From Paenibacillus pectinilyticus (GTDB lineage Bacteria > Bacillota > Bacilli > Paenibacillales > NBRC-103111), in assembly GCF_001700435.1 (NCBI RefSeq), contig NZ_LYPC01000014.1:806001-870000 (forward strand): 64,000 nt of DNA. Direction: 5' to 3'. This document shows, in pieces, positions 8,073 through 17,407 of the stretch. Positions within the stretch are counted from its first letter, which is position 1. The number at the start of each line of letters is the position of its first letter. A model generated the notes under the pieces. It saw nothing but the letters and a program-made list of their open reading frames with translations, was not told where the DNA came from and made no database searches. The translations under genes were made by a program, and so were the position numbers.

Positions 8073-10753
8073 TGATCCAGAAACTCGCCATACCTTTTCA
8101 AGATGGAAATGCTTCAATGAAAGCTGAGCTGGGAGGAAAGGGAGCCAATCTCGCTGAGATGACACGTGCAGGACTTCCCGTACCGCCAGGTTTTACGATT
8201 ACGACGCAGGCTTGCTTAGCTTTCTTTAAACAAGGAAATCGGATCTCGGATACACTGTTAGAACAACTAGCAGCAGCGCTTAAACATTTAGAACAACAGA
8301 AAAATCAGACATTCGGAAACGGAGACAACCCACTGCTGGTTTCTGTGCGATCCGGATCAGTCAGCTCCATGCCGGGGATGATGGATACCATATTAAATCT
8401 GGGGCTTAACGACAGAACGGTTCTGGGCTTAGCTTCACTAACAAGGAATGAAAAGTTCGCTTATGACTGCTACCGCCGATTAATGCAGATGTTTGGAAGT
8501 GTGGTACTTGGTATTGAATCTCACCATTTTGAACAAGAGTTACACCGTGTAAAAGAGAAAGAGGGTGTACATCACGATCAAGATGTGACTGTTGAAGGAT
8601 GGAAGGCACTTATCGAAGCTTACAAGTTGGTGATTTTGGCTAAAACAGGCACAGCATTCCCTCAGGATGTCCACGAGCAATTGCAAATGGCCGTTGAAGC
8701 TGTCTTCAAGTCTTGGCATAATACGAGGGCGCAAATTTATCGCAAGCTTAATCGCATCCCAGATGAACAAGGTACAGCTGTTAACGTGCAGAGCATGGTA
8801 TTTGGAAACATGGGCGACAATTGTGGCACTGGCGTTGTTTTTACGAGAAATCCTTCGACGGGAGAGGATACTTTCTTTGGCGAATATTTGATCAATGCAC
8901 AAGGGGAAGATGTGGTAGCAGGAATCAGGACGCCGCTCGCCATCGCTGCATTGGAGAAGGATAGACCTGATATTTATAGGCAATTGTTTGAGGCATCCAA
9001 GCAGCTGGAGAAACATTATAAAGACATGCAAGATATTGAATTTACAGTGGAAAATAATAAGCTGTACCTGCTTCAAACACGAAACGGTAAACGAAATGCG
9101 CAAGCTGCGCTCAAGATTGCTGTCGATCTAGTCTATGAAGGTGTATTGACGAAAGAAGAAGCGATTAACCGCATGGAGGTGTCGCATCTTGATCAATTGT
9201 TGCATCGAGGGATCGATGAAGGGGCTATCACAGATGTAATTGCCACAGGTCTTCCTGCTTCGCCAGGCGCAGCGATAGGTCAATTGGTATTTGATGCCGA
9301 TACGGCAGCAGAATGGAGTCGTGCAGGCAAAAAAGTTATTCTAGCTAGAACAGAAACGACACCGGACGATATTCATGGCGTGATCGCTTCAGAAGGTGTA
9401 CTCACAAGTCGTGGCGGGATGACAAGCCATGCAGCAGTTGTGGCAAGAGGCATGGGCAAGCCTTGCGTGTGCGGCTGTGAAGAAGTGCGCATCGTGTTGG
9501 ATGAGAAGCGGATGATTATCGGGTCTACAATTGTAGAAGAAGGTGAGTGGCTTACCCTCGATGGCGCAACCGGACGAGTTCTTCAAGGGGAGATGCCCTT
9601 GCATGAAGCTCGGATGACGAACGAACTGCTCGTGATGCTGAAATGGGCAGACGAAATTCGCACACTCAAGGTGTTCGCGAATGCCGATAATCCGCAGGAT
9701 GCGCGAATGGCTAGAGAGCTGGGTGCGGAAGGAATCGGATTATGCCGGACGGAGCATATGTTTTTTGCACCGACGCGTCTGCCGGTTGTTCAACGAATGA
9801 TCCTAGCGGATGACAAGACGGAGCGGTTGAAGGCACTTGCCCAACTGCTGCCTATGCAACAGTCCGATTTTGAAGGCATGTTCGAGGCAATGGACGGTCT
9901 CCCGGTGACGATCCGGTTGCTCGATCCACCGCTGCATGAGTTTCTCCCTAACCTCGAGGATTTACAAAAAAGACATGCGCAATTGGCGTATGAAAACGAG
10001 GAATCTGGCGTGGAAAAAGAGGAAGTTGCACATCTCCTTCGCAAGGTGCAGGCGCTGCACGAGGCGAACCCCATGCTGGGACAGCGGGGCTGCCGATTGG
10101 GGATTGTCTACCCGGAAATCTATGATATGCAGATTGAAGCTATATTCCGAGCAGTGTCTCGTTGTTTAGATAGAGGCATTCGTGTGCTCCCGGAAATCAT
10201 GATTCCTTTAGTCGGTCATGCGAATGAACTGCGAATTTTGCGAGAGTTAGTTGAGTTCGTTGCCCCCCAGGTGTTGGGGAAAGAGAAACTTCGCGAATGT
10301 CCTTATAAGGTTGGGACGATGATTGAAGTCCCGCGTGCCGCACTTACTGCCCGTCAAATTGTGGCGCATTCCGATTTCTTCTCCTTCGGTACCAATGATT
10401 TAACGCAAATGACGTTTGGATACAGCCGTGATGATGCGGAAGGGAAATTTCTGTCTCACTATGTCGATCAAAAGCTGCTGCCGCATAATCCGTTTCAAGT
10501 CTTGGATACAGAAGGCGTCGGGCAATTAATTGAGTTGGCTGTAAATACAGGACGACTCGTTAAACCGTCTTTGAAAACGGGCATATGTGGTGAGCATGGC
10601 GGAGATAAAGATTCGATTTTCTTTTGCCACCTCATTGGACTGGATTATGTGAGCTGTTCGCCGTACCGAATTCCAATGGCTCGCATAGCTGCCGCACAAG
10701 CGTTTATTCATCATGGGATTTCTGGCGCTGTTAAGGTAGCTGAGGCCATTTAA
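8072..10753 (+). CDS. ppdK: Pyruvate, phosphate dikinase
   Basis: Catalyses the reversible conversion of pyruvate, ATP and phosphate to phosphoenolpyruvate, AMP and pyrophosphate in the cytoplasm. The 893-residue length is normal. The N-terminal nucleotide-binding half starts GGKGANLAEM. The central phospho-transfer loop GGMTSHAAVVARGMG has its catalytic His at 453. The C-terminal PEP/pyruvate barrel has GTNDLTQMTFG and the catalytic Cys near 839 in GICGEHGG. AAGGAGG precedes the ATG, which overlaps the stop codon of the SR1P-like gene by one base. CcpN-like boxes upstream suggest repression by good sugar sources. The usual PPDK regulatory kinase/phosphorylase gene is not in the window. It converges with the next AraC gene at a distance of 13 nt. 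Confidence 0.98.
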   Translation: MIQKLAIPFQDGNASMKAELGGKGANLAEMTRAGLPVPPGFTITTQACLAFFKQGNRISDTLLEQLAAALKHLEQQKNQTFGNGDNPLLVSVRSGSVSSMPGMMDTILNLGLNDRTVLGLASLTRNEKFAYDCYRRLMQMFGSVVLGIESHHFEQELHRVKEKEGVHHDQDVTVEGWKALIEAYKLVILAKTGTAFPQDVHEQLQMAVEAVFKSWHNTRAQIYRKLNRIPDEQGTAVNVQSMVFGNMGDNCGTGVVFTRNPSTGEDTFFGEYLINAQGEDVVAGIRTPLAIAALEKDRPDIYRQLFEASKQLEKHYKDMQDIEFTVENNKLYLLQTRNGKRNAQAALKIAVDLVYEGVLTKEEAINRMEVSHLDQLLHRGIDEGAITDVIATGLPASPGAAIGQLVFDADTAAEWSRAGKKVILARTETTPDDIHGVIASEGVLTSRGGMTSHAAVVARGMGKPCVCGCEEVRIVLDEKRMIIGSTIVEEGEWLTLDGATGRVLQGEMPLHEARMTNELLVMLKWADEIRTLKVFANADNPQDARMARELGAEGIGLCRTEHMFFAPTRLPVVQRMILADDKTERLKALAQLLPMQQSDFEGMFEAMDGLPVTIRLLDPPLHEFLPNLEDLQKRHAQLAYENEESGVEKEEVAHLLRKVQALHEANPMLGQRGCRLGIVYPEIYDMQIEAIFRAVSRCLDRGIRVLPEIMIPLVGHANELRILRELVEFVAPQVLGKEKLRECPYKVGTMIEVPRAALTARQIVAHSDFFSFGTNDLTQMTFGYSRDDAEGKFLSHYVDQKLLPHNPFQVLDTEGVGQLIELAVNTGRLVKPSLKTGICGEHGGDKDSIFFCHLIGLDYVSCSPYRIPMARIAAAQAFIHHGISGAVKVAEAI

Positions 10754-10766
10754 AGCTATGGACGCC

Positions 10767-11657
10767 TTACCCTTTGGGAACGTTCCGGTAGGCACTGGGG
10801 GAAGAACCCGTCATTTTTTTGAACAGTCTGGAAAAATAATAGGGGTCAGAGATGCCGATATTGGCGGCAACTTCTTTGATAGACAGCCCGGTTAAACTAA
10901 GCATCTGAGCGGCTTTTTGAATTTTGATACGCAAAAAGTATTCGATCGGCGGAAATCCCGTTTCCTCATTAAATAACAAAATTAAATGCTGTTTAGATAA
11001 GCCTATATGCTTGGCCAATTCAGGGAGCTTTATCGAATCCTCCAACCGATCATTCATGTATCGGATAGCGAGTTCTAGATATTGCTCTCTTTTTTTGTCT
11101 TTAGCCGTTCCACCTGTGCTAATTCCTATTCCACTCAGCAGTTGGCGGATAGATTGAGAGACGTGCGTGTGGATGGGAAGAGAGTAGGTTTTGTCAGAGA
11201 GCAGGATATAACACTTATCAAAGACATCCTTGAACTCCGACATAGCCCCGATTGGAAGATGCATGGGACCTCTATCCATACCAAACATGTGGATAAATGC
11301 TGCCGCATGTTCTCCCTGCAGGTGAAACCAGTAAATACTCCATGGTTGATCCGCAGATGCCCCATAGCGATGTGGTGTATGAGCTGGTATGACAGCGAGG
11401 TGGTTTTGGGTCAAAGGAATCGCCTTTTGGTGATCCTGCTCAATCCAGCCTTCCCCATCCGAACAAAAAATGAAAATGTGGGAAGGGCTGCCTTCCGGTC
11501 GTTCCCGATAATGATGAAGGGCACGCGGGAAAAATCCGATATCACTTACGAATAAATCTCGCGTCAGCTCTGAGCGGGATAATTCAGTTTGCATGTAAGC
11601 AGGCAGAATAAACAATTTCTCTTCTTCAAAGCCTTCTGGCTTCCTTTCCATATCCAT
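10767..11657 (-). CDS. AraC-family transcriptional regulator
   Basis: The start is placed at ATG 11657 because GGGAGGG lies 6 nt upstream. An in-frame ATG at 11732 would add 25 residues but has no ribosome site. The resulting 296-residue protein has an N-terminal cupin-like domain (about 30-150, IPLTQNHLAVIPAHTPHRYG) and a C-terminal AraC-type double helix-turn-helix (about 195-293, IKEVAANIGISDPYYFSRLF). It is divergent from the DUF5107-TPR gene, which is its most likely target, and convergent with ppdK. Confidence 0.9.
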   Translation of the reverse strand: MDMERKPEGFEEEKLFILPAYMQTELSRSELTRDLFVSDIGFFPRALHHYRERPEGSPSHIFIFCSDGEGWIEQDHQKAIPLTQNHLAVIPAHTPHRYGASADQPWSIYWFHLQGEHAAAFIHMFGMDRGPMHLPIGAMSEFKDVFDKCYILLSDKTYSLPIHTHVSQSIRQLLSGIGISTGGTAKDKKREQYLELAIRYMNDRLEDSIKLPELAKHIGLSKQHLILLFNEETGFPPIEYFLRIKIQKAAQMLSLTGLSIKEVAANIGISDPYYFSRLFKKMTGSSPSAYRNVPKG

Positions 11658-11771
11658 ATGTAGCCCTCCCTTATAAATAAGAATATAATCCATCACATTA
11701 AGCATTTTGTCAATTGGCGATTGCTGGCGCACGAGGTAAAGTTAAGATAATCAGATTAGGGAGTGATGAGA

Positions 11772-14700
11772 GTGAGTCAGAAAGTTCGCGTATGGGAAGA
11801 AGACATGTCGATTCCGACTTATGGTATTGGAGAGCCGGATCGCAATCCGATGTTCTTAGAGAAGCGCGTGTATCAAGGAAGCTCCGGTAAAGTATATCCG
11901 CATCCGGTTATCGATAAAATTGAAGATGAGAAGAAGCCACAGGTGTATCGCATGGTTATTCTGGAAAATGAGTATGTTCGCATTGAGATCATGCCAGAGC
12001 TTGGGGGACGCATCTACCGCGCTGTAGACAAAACAAATGACTACGATTTTGTCTATTATAACCGTGTCATTAAACCTGCATTGGTGGGTTTGGCAGGGCC
12101 GTGGATTTCCGGCGGTATCGAATTCAACTGGCCGCAGCATCATCGTCCGAATACGTACGGTCCGGTTGAATATAAGCTCACGGCGAATGAAGATGGAAGC
12201 GCTACAGTCTGGGTAAGTGAAATCGATCGTATGTATGGGACAAAAGTAACGGCGGGCTTCAGCTTATATCCAGGTAAGGCTTACCTCGAAATATCCGCGC
12301 AGTTATATAATCGAACACCTGAACCGCAAACGTTCTTATGGTGGGCGAACCCAGCGGTTGCAGTGAATGATCAAACGCAATCCGTATTTCCTCCAGATGT
12401 AACGGCTGTATTCGATCATGGTAAGCGAGACGTATCCAGATTCCCGATCGCTACGGGAACGTACTACAAAATGGATTATTCTGCCGGCGTGGATATTTCA
12501 CGGTACAAAAATATTCCTGTACCTACATCCTATATGGCTTATAAATCGGATTATAACTTTGTCGGCGGTTATGACCATGGTGTGCAAGCAGGCTTGCTGC
12601 ATATTGCGAATCACCATGTTTCGCCTGGGAAGAAGCAGTGGACATGGGGGAATGGCGAATTCGGACAGGCTTGGGATCGCAATTTGACCGATGAAGATGG
12701 TCCCTATATCGAATTAATGACCGGTGTATATACGGACAATCAACCCGACTTTACGTGGCTGCAGCCGTATGAAGAAAAGTCGTTCAAACAGTATTTCATG
12801 CCCTACAAAAATATCGGCGTTGTCAAAAATGCATCTCTCGATGCTGCTGTTAACCTAGAAGTTGACGAGAAAACGCGTGAAGCGGTCGTTTTTGCTTATG
12901 CAACGTCCCTTTTTGCAGGCGCGGTTGTGGAACTAAAAGGACGCAGCCGTACGTACCTGAAGGAAGTTGTGGAGTTGTCACCGACCCAAACATTCAAGTC
13001 GATCATTACGCTTGACGAAAATGATCACGTACACGACTTGAAGCTGACCGTTCGTGATGCGGAAGGCACTTTACTTACAGCTTACCAACCTGCTAAGCCA
13101 TCGATTGAGCAAGTGCCAGATGCTGCTAAGCCACTACAGGAGCCTGCCGATCTCAAAACGAATGAGCAACTCTATTTGGCAGGGTTGCACTTAGAGCAGT
13201 ATCGCCATGCCACGTTCGAACCCGAGGATTACTATGTTGAAGGATTACGACGCGATCCCAACGATAGCCGGATTAATGTAGCCTATGGAACACTTCTGCT
13301 GCGCCGTGGTCTGTTTCAGGAGGCGGAAGGCCACTTCCGAACGGCTGTAAAGTCACTCACATGGCGGAATCCGAATCCTTACGACAGCGAAGCTCTGTAT
13401 CAGTTAGGCGTCGCACTGAAAGCGCAGGGACGATTGGAAGAAGCCTTCGCGGCGCTTTACAAATCAACATGGTCCGCTGCATGGCAGGATGCAGGTTACT
13501 TCACGCTCGCACAAATTGCTTGTGAGAAGGGAGCTTTCGGCGAAGCGCTGGAACTCATTGAGCGTTCACTGGTCCGTAATGCACGCAATTACAAAGCACG
13601 CCATCTGAAAGCGGCGCTGCTTCGTAAATTGGGGCAGCATCAAGAAGCGTTAGCTTATGCGCAAGAGACACTCACAATCGATATCGCTGATTTCGGTTCG
13701 GCCAACGAACGTATCTTGATTCTTTCAAGTCAAGGAGAGCAAGAACTCGCTCGTGAAGTGAAAGTAGAGCTGGTACGATTGATGCGTAGAGATGCTCATA
13801 ATTATCTGAATTTGGCTTCCGATTACGCAAATTGCGGCTTGTTCGAAGAGGCGATTGAAGTGCTCAATCGGATGATTGAAGGTCATGGATCTTCCGGCGT
13901 GTATCCGATGGTTCATTATACGCTCAGCTACTTACATGAGAAAATAGGAAACTCGGAACAGGCTCAACTTCATAGGAAAGCTGGTAACGAGGCACCGTCT
14001 GATTACTGTTTCCCGAACCGTTTATTCGATTTGCAAATCTTAACACATGTCATTGCAGCGGATTCTCAGGATGACAAAGCACATTATTACCTGGGAAATT
14101 GGTTTTACGACAAAAAGAGACATGGAGATGCAATCACGCATTGGGAAGCTTCTCGTTCGATCAGCGACAATTTCGCGACCGTGCATCGGAATCTGTGTCT
14201 CGCATATTTCAATAAGCGCGGAGATGTTGCGTTTGCACGCATTGCGATGGAGAAGGCTTTTGCCTGCAAGCCTGATGACGCACGCGTATTCTATGAGTTA
14301 GATCAATTGTACAAAAAACTCGGCTATACAGCGGAAGCTCGTTGTAATAAGCTTGAGGAGCAGCTTGCACTAGTCAATAAACGTGATGATCTCTATGTGG
14401 AATATATTACCCTTCTGAATGCGCTAGGTTACCATGAGAAAGCTGTAGGAGCACTTCAAGCACGTATTTTCCACCCTTGGGAAGGTGGGGAGGGGAAAGT
14501 AACTGGTCAGCATGTTTTTGCCCATATTGAACTGGCGAAACAAGCTTTGGCTTCTAATAAATTCGCAGAGGCCGTCACATTACTGCAACAAGCTCTCATT
14601 TATCCTGACAATCTAGGTGAAGGTAAGCTCTCAGGAGCCCAAGAAAACAATATTTATTATTATCTCGGCCTCGCCCATGAGGGTTTAAAAGAAAGCGAAC

Positions 14701-15104
14701 AAGCCGCTGCTTGCTTCCATATCGCTTCCCAAGGCTTGGATGAGCCGGCTAGCGCGATGTATTATAACGATCAGCCGCCTGATATGATTTTCTACCAAGG
14801 GATGGCATGGCTTGCGCTGGGCAATGAAAAAGAAGCGAAGCGTCGATTCAATAAATTGATCGATTATGCAGAGAAGCATCTCTTCGACGAGGTGAAGTTC
14901 GATTATTTCGCTGTTTCCTTACCTGATTTCTTAGTGTTTGAAGACAATTTGAACGTTCGTAATGAAATCCACTGCCGCTACATGATGGGGCTCGGGCAAC
15001 TGGGTCTAGGGCAGTTGGCGCTTGCTCGAGAACAATTTGGGCTGGCACTTCTGAAGGAACCGAACCATACGGGCGCACGCATTCATCAGGGCATGTGCCT
15101 TTAA
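11772..15104 (+). CDS. DUF5107 domain protein with long TPR array
   Basis: A very large cytoplasmic protein of about 1,110 residues. The N-terminal part (about 40-345) is a galactose-mutarotase-like beta-sandwich of the DUF5107 type (ENEYVRIEIMPELGGRIYR, GPWISGGIEFNWPQHHRP). The C-terminal two thirds (about 450-1110) is helical with repeated TPR-like units (YQLGVALKAQGRLEEAFAAL, YYLGLAHEGLKESEQAAACF). GTG 11772 is preferred over GTG 11763 and ATG 11766 because GGGAG lies 9 nt before it. There is no signal peptide. It is divergent from an AraC gene and 11 nt ahead of a second mutarotase-like gene. Such proteins occur in glycan-use loci, but their reaction is not established. I infer a sugar-binding or sugar-modifying role. 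Confidence 0.85.
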   Translation: MSQKVRVWEEDMSIPTYGIGEPDRNPMFLEKRVYQGSSGKVYPHPVIDKIEDEKKPQVYRMVILENEYVRIEIMPELGGRIYRAVDKTNDYDFVYYNRVIKPALVGLAGPWISGGIEFNWPQHHRPNTYGPVEYKLTANEDGSATVWVSEIDRMYGTKVTAGFSLYPGKAYLEISAQLYNRTPEPQTFLWWANPAVAVNDQTQSVFPPDVTAVFDHGKRDVSRFPIATGTYYKMDYSAGVDISRYKNIPVPTSYMAYKSDYNFVGGYDHGVQAGLLHIANHHVSPGKKQWTWGNGEFGQAWDRNLTDEDGPYIELMTGVYTDNQPDFTWLQPYEEKSFKQYFMPYKNIGVVKNASLDAAVNLEVDEKTREAVVFAYATSLFAGAVVELKGRSRTYLKEVVELSPTQTFKSIITLDENDHVHDLKLTVRDAEGTLLTAYQPAKPSIEQVPDAAKPLQEPADLKTNEQLYLAGLHLEQYRHATFEPEDYYVEGLRRDPNDSRINVAYGTLLLRRGLFQEAEGHFRTAVKSLTWRNPNPYDSEALYQLGVALKAQGRLEEAFAALYKSTWSAAWQDAGYFTLAQIACEKGAFGEALELIERSLVRNARNYKARHLKAALLRKLGQHQEALAYAQETLTIDIADFGSANERILILSSQGEQELAREVKVELVRLMRRDAHNYLNLASDYANCGLFEEAIEVLNRMIEGHGSSGVYPMVHYTLSYLHEKIGNSEQAQLHRKAGNEAPSDYCFPNRLFDLQILTHVIAADSQDDKAHYYLGNWFYDKKRHGDAITHWEASRSISDNFATVHRNLCLAYFNKRGDVAFARIAMEKAFACKPDDARVFYELDQLYKKLGYTAEARCNKLEEQLALVNKRDDLYVEYITLLNALGYHEKAVGALQARIFHPWEGGEGKVTGQHVFAHIELAKQALASNKFAEAVTLLQQALIYPDNLGEGKLSGAQENNIYYYLGLAHEGLKESEQAAACFHIASQGLDEPASAMYYNDQPPDMIFYQGMAWLALGNEKEAKRRFNKLIDYAEKHLFDEVKFDYFAVSLPDFLVFEDNLNVRNEIHCRYMMGLGQLGLGQLALAREQFGLALLKEPNHTGARIHQGMCL

Positions 15105-15115
15105 GGAGAGAAAGC

Positions 15116-16042
15116 ATGGTCCATATCGCCACGGGAACCTATAAAGGGTTCCCATCCATCACCATGGAAAGCGAACAAATCCGTATCGAAACGATACCTG
15201 AACTTGGTGGAAAGATTGTCTCCATTGTGTATAAGCCCACAGGGAAGGAATGGCTGCTGGATTCCGGTCATCGAAGGTTGCGCACTCCGGTATACGGTTC
15301 TACCTTCACGGATTGGGATATGAGCGGTTGGGACGAATGTTTCCCGACGATTAATACTTGTCCATCGTTCGTGAATGATGGGGTTCATCTGCCCGATCAT
15401 GGGGAACTGTGGGCACTCCCTTGGGAGAATACGGTGGAGGAAGAGGCAGTCGTCAGCTCGGTGCGAAGCCCGCATCTTCCGTATCAGTTCACTAGACGAA
15501 TCACATTCGCTTCTGCGGAGAGAGTCCGGTTGGATTACCGAGTGGATAACCGAGGTGATCAACCCTTGCCTTTTTTGTGGGTACCGCATCCACAATTCGC
15601 AGTGTCAGAACCGACACGTATTCTTCTTCCGACGTTTACGGAGGGGATGTTGTGTGTATACGGAGGCCTTACTTTAAAGCAAGGGGAATCGTATGATTGG
15701 GATGGCGTATCGCGGCTATCTCCCGTGGTTAATGGCGATGGACAGAAATTTTATTACCAAGGCGAGGTTCCGACAGGCTGGTCTGGCTTATATGGGGAAG
15801 AGAGTGGTAATTACTTAATCGTATCTGTTCCGCCAGAGAAAGTACCCTACTTAGGTGTTTGGATAGACCGAGGGATGTTTAACGATCGGGTGACTTGCGC
15901 ATTGGAACCAAGCATTGGCTACTACGACTCCTTAGAGAGAGCTATCGAAAATGGAACAGCAGAAGTGATACCGGCCTTTTCATCCTTCGAATGGCACCTA
16001 GAGCTCACACTAGGTGTAGGAGATTGGCACGAAACGATCTGA
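15116..16042 (+). CDS. Aldose 1-epimerase/mutarotase-like protein
   Basis: A 308-residue protein of the galactose-mutarotase-like beta-sandwich superfamily (SEQIRIETIPELGGKIVSIV near the start, LPDHGELWALPW and VPHPQFAVSE further in). ATG 15116 is chosen over the upstream in-frame ATG at 15095, which lies inside the previous gene, because AAGGAGAG is just ahead of it. The gap to the DUF5107-TPR gene is 11 nt, so they form a two-gene operon that ends in a terminator. The His residues of the family active site seem partly kept (PDHGE, PHPQF). The substrate cannot be named. It probably interconverts anomers of an imported sugar, or is a non-catalytic relative. Confidence 0.78.
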   Translation: MVHIATGTYKGFPSITMESEQIRIETIPELGGKIVSIVYKPTGKEWLLDSGHRRLRTPVYGSTFTDWDMSGWDECFPTINTCPSFVNDGVHLPDHGELWALPWENTVEEEAVVSSVRSPHLPYQFTRRITFASAERVRLDYRVDNRGDQPLPFLWVPHPQFAVSEPTRILLPTFTEGMLCVYGGLTLKQGESYDWDGVSRLSPVVNGDGQKFYYQGEVPTGWSGLYGEESGNYLIVSVPPEKVPYLGVWIDRGMFNDRVTCALEPSIGYYDSLERAIENGTAEVIPAFSSFEWHLELTLGVGDWHETI

Positions 16043-16048
16043 AAGTGG

Positions 16049-16078
16049 AAGGGCTCTACGAGAAATCGTAGGGCTTTT
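16049..16078 (+). terminator. Rho-independent terminator after the mutarotase-like gene
   Basis: A 13-bp stem with a few G-T pairs, AAGGGCTCTACGA (16049-16061) with TCGTAGGGCTTTT (16066-16078), closing a GAAA tetraloop. Confidence 0.85.
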
Positions 16079-16187
16079 ACAGGTTAAAAAGTGATGTAAG
16101 CAGCTATTTTAGTAAGAATTGACATCGACGTAAGGTTAATTAACATGTATACTTCTTAGTAAAAACAAAAAAGTGGAGTGGAATGGT

Positions 16188-16643
16188 ATGGAGATTCAAA
16201 TTGACAATCTAACGGGATCCGAAATTATAGCTTTAGTTGGCGAGCATTTTCAGAATATGGCGGATCAGTCTCCGGCTGAGAGTATGCATGCTTTGAATTT
16301 GGATGGCTTGCGTAAACCAGAGATTACCTTTTGGAGTGTGTGGGAACATAACGAATTAATGGGATGCGGAGCCATCAAAGAATTGGATGGACAACATGGC
16401 GAGATTAAATCCATGAGAACGGCTAGTGCTCACTTGCGAAAAGGTGTCGCCAAACGATTACTTGTACACATCATTGAAGTAGCTAAGCAACGCGGATATG
16501 TGCGTTTGAGTTTGGAGACAGGATCCATGGCATCTTTCCAGCCTGCCATCAAGTTGTATGCCAGCTTGGGCTTTCAATATTGTGAGCCTTTTGCTGATTA
16601 TATCGAGGATCCGAATAGTGTATTTATGACATTGGAGCTTTAA
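16188..16643 (+). CDS. GNAT-family N-acetyltransferase
   Basis: A 151-residue acetyltransferase of the GNAT fold. The acetyl-CoA loop is visible in HLRKGVAKRLLVHIIEVAK. Flanking motifs GEIKSMRTA, LSLETGSM and YASLGFQYCEPFADY resemble the YsnE-like group. The start is placed at ATG 16188, 9 nt after GGAG; an earlier GTG at 16173 has no ribosome site. It stands alone between two terminators. The acetyl acceptor is unknown. YsnE-like proteins are often annotated only as acetyltransferases, and nothing nearby narrows the substrate. Confidence 0.9.
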   Translation: MEIQIDNLTGSEIIALVGEHFQNMADQSPAESMHALNLDGLRKPEITFWSVWEHNELMGCGAIKELDGQHGEIKSMRTASAHLRKGVAKRLLVHIIEVAKQRGYVRLSLETGSMASFQPAIKLYASLGFQYCEPFADYIEDPNSVFMTLEL

Positions 16644-16663
16644 TCAAAGACAAGAACAAAATG

Positions 16664-16697
16664 AAAAAGGAGTCTCGCGTAGGCGAGCTCCTTTTTT
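16664..16697. terminator. Bidirectional terminator between the GNAT and His-rich genes
   Basis: AAAAAGGAG-T-CTCGC pairs with GCGAGCTCCTTTTTT across a short loop with one bulged T. A T-run lies on both strands, so it can end both the GNAT gene on the plus strand and the converging His-rich gene on the minus strand. Confidence 0.85.
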
Positions 16698-16737
16698 CCA
16701 TTCATGGTCTATTTCGTATGTGTATAGAGATCTGCTA

Positions 16738-17304
16738 CTAATTTTGTGTGTGCTGGTTATGGTGAGTATGCTGCTGTTGATTGTGTTGAGTGTGGTGAGT
16801 CTGCTGTCCTTGGGTGTGGTGAGTATGATGTTGCTGCTGATGGTGATGAGGATGCATCATATGTTGGTGATGACCATGGTGCATATGGTGATAAGGCGGA
16901 TAGTAAGCTAGGTGATGCATTGGATGATAAGCCATATGATGCACAGGGTGATAAGCGAGATGGTGCATCGGGTGGTAAGCATGCGGATGTTGAGCATGAT
17001 GTGGATGCGGGACAAATTGATGGTGCGGATGGTAGACATGAGGCTGAACATAGCCGCCATGTGGCTGTGCTACGCCGCCAACTTGCTGCGGCACAGGTTG
17101 AAACCCGCCAGGAACAGCCATAGGTTGTTGATAAATCGGGAGGTTATCTCCCGTCCATGTCGGCGGTTGTTGCTGGATTGGCGCTTGAACAGGAACTTGA
17201 ACAGGAACTTGAGTAGGTACGGGAACGGGAAGATGTGTCTCCATCCGAGCCTCGTTAGGATTAATCGGGGTAATGCCCCCAGTTAGTGAATTTCTTGATG
17301 TCAT
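16738..17304 (-). CDS. Histidine-rich low-complexity protein, likely spore coat
   Basis: The start is placed at ATG 17304 with AAAGGGGAAAG upstream, giving 188 residues. The N-terminal third is Pro/Val/Gln-rich (PVPVPTQVPVQVPVQAP). The rest is dominated by His with Tyr, Pro, Met and Gln, including tandem units of the form AYHPMHHL / AYHPVHHM. No membrane span or catalytic motif is visible. His-rich, Tyr- and Gln-containing proteins are common in Bacillales spore coats, and the next gene upstream on the same strand is the coat-crosslinking transglutaminase. A coat component that binds metal and is crosslinked through Gln is therefore the best inference. A sporulation promoter could not be identified with confidence. 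Confidence 0.75.
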   Translation of the reverse strand: MTSRNSLTGGITPINPNEARMETHLPVPVPTQVPVQVPVQAPIQQQPPTWTGDNLPIYQQPMAVPGGFQPVPQQVGGVAQPHGGYVQPHVYHPHHQFVPHPHHAQHPHAYHPMHHLAYHPVHHMAYHPMHHLAYYPPYHHMHHGHHQHMMHPHHHQQQHHTHHTQGQQTHHTQHNQQQHTHHNQHTQN

Positions 17305-17407
17305 TATTTGTCTTTCCCCTTTCGGTATAGGCATACATCATCCTATGCACGCAATAGTTAGTAGGGCACATGTCTATATAAAAATCGGGCTCATACCATT
17401 AAATCGA

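Noticed and set aside
8540..9103. 187-codon minus-strand frame inside ppdK
   Set aside because: Fully inside a well-conserved gene, no ribosome site, no recognisable domain; a shadow of ppdK.
11082..11555. 157-codon plus-strand frame opposite the AraC gene
   Set aside because: Lies entirely within the antisense of a clear AraC regulator and has no family features.
16780..17000. Repeat tract as a possible CRISPR array or satellite
   Set aside because: The repetition is codon-level His/Tyr/Pro coding of one protein, with no constant repeat and spacer length.
16746..17286. Two plus-strand frames of about 125 codons opposite the His-rich gene
   Set aside because: Their Asp/Gly- and Met/Leu-rich composition is the antisense of the His/Gln-rich repeats; only the minus frame has a good ribosome site.
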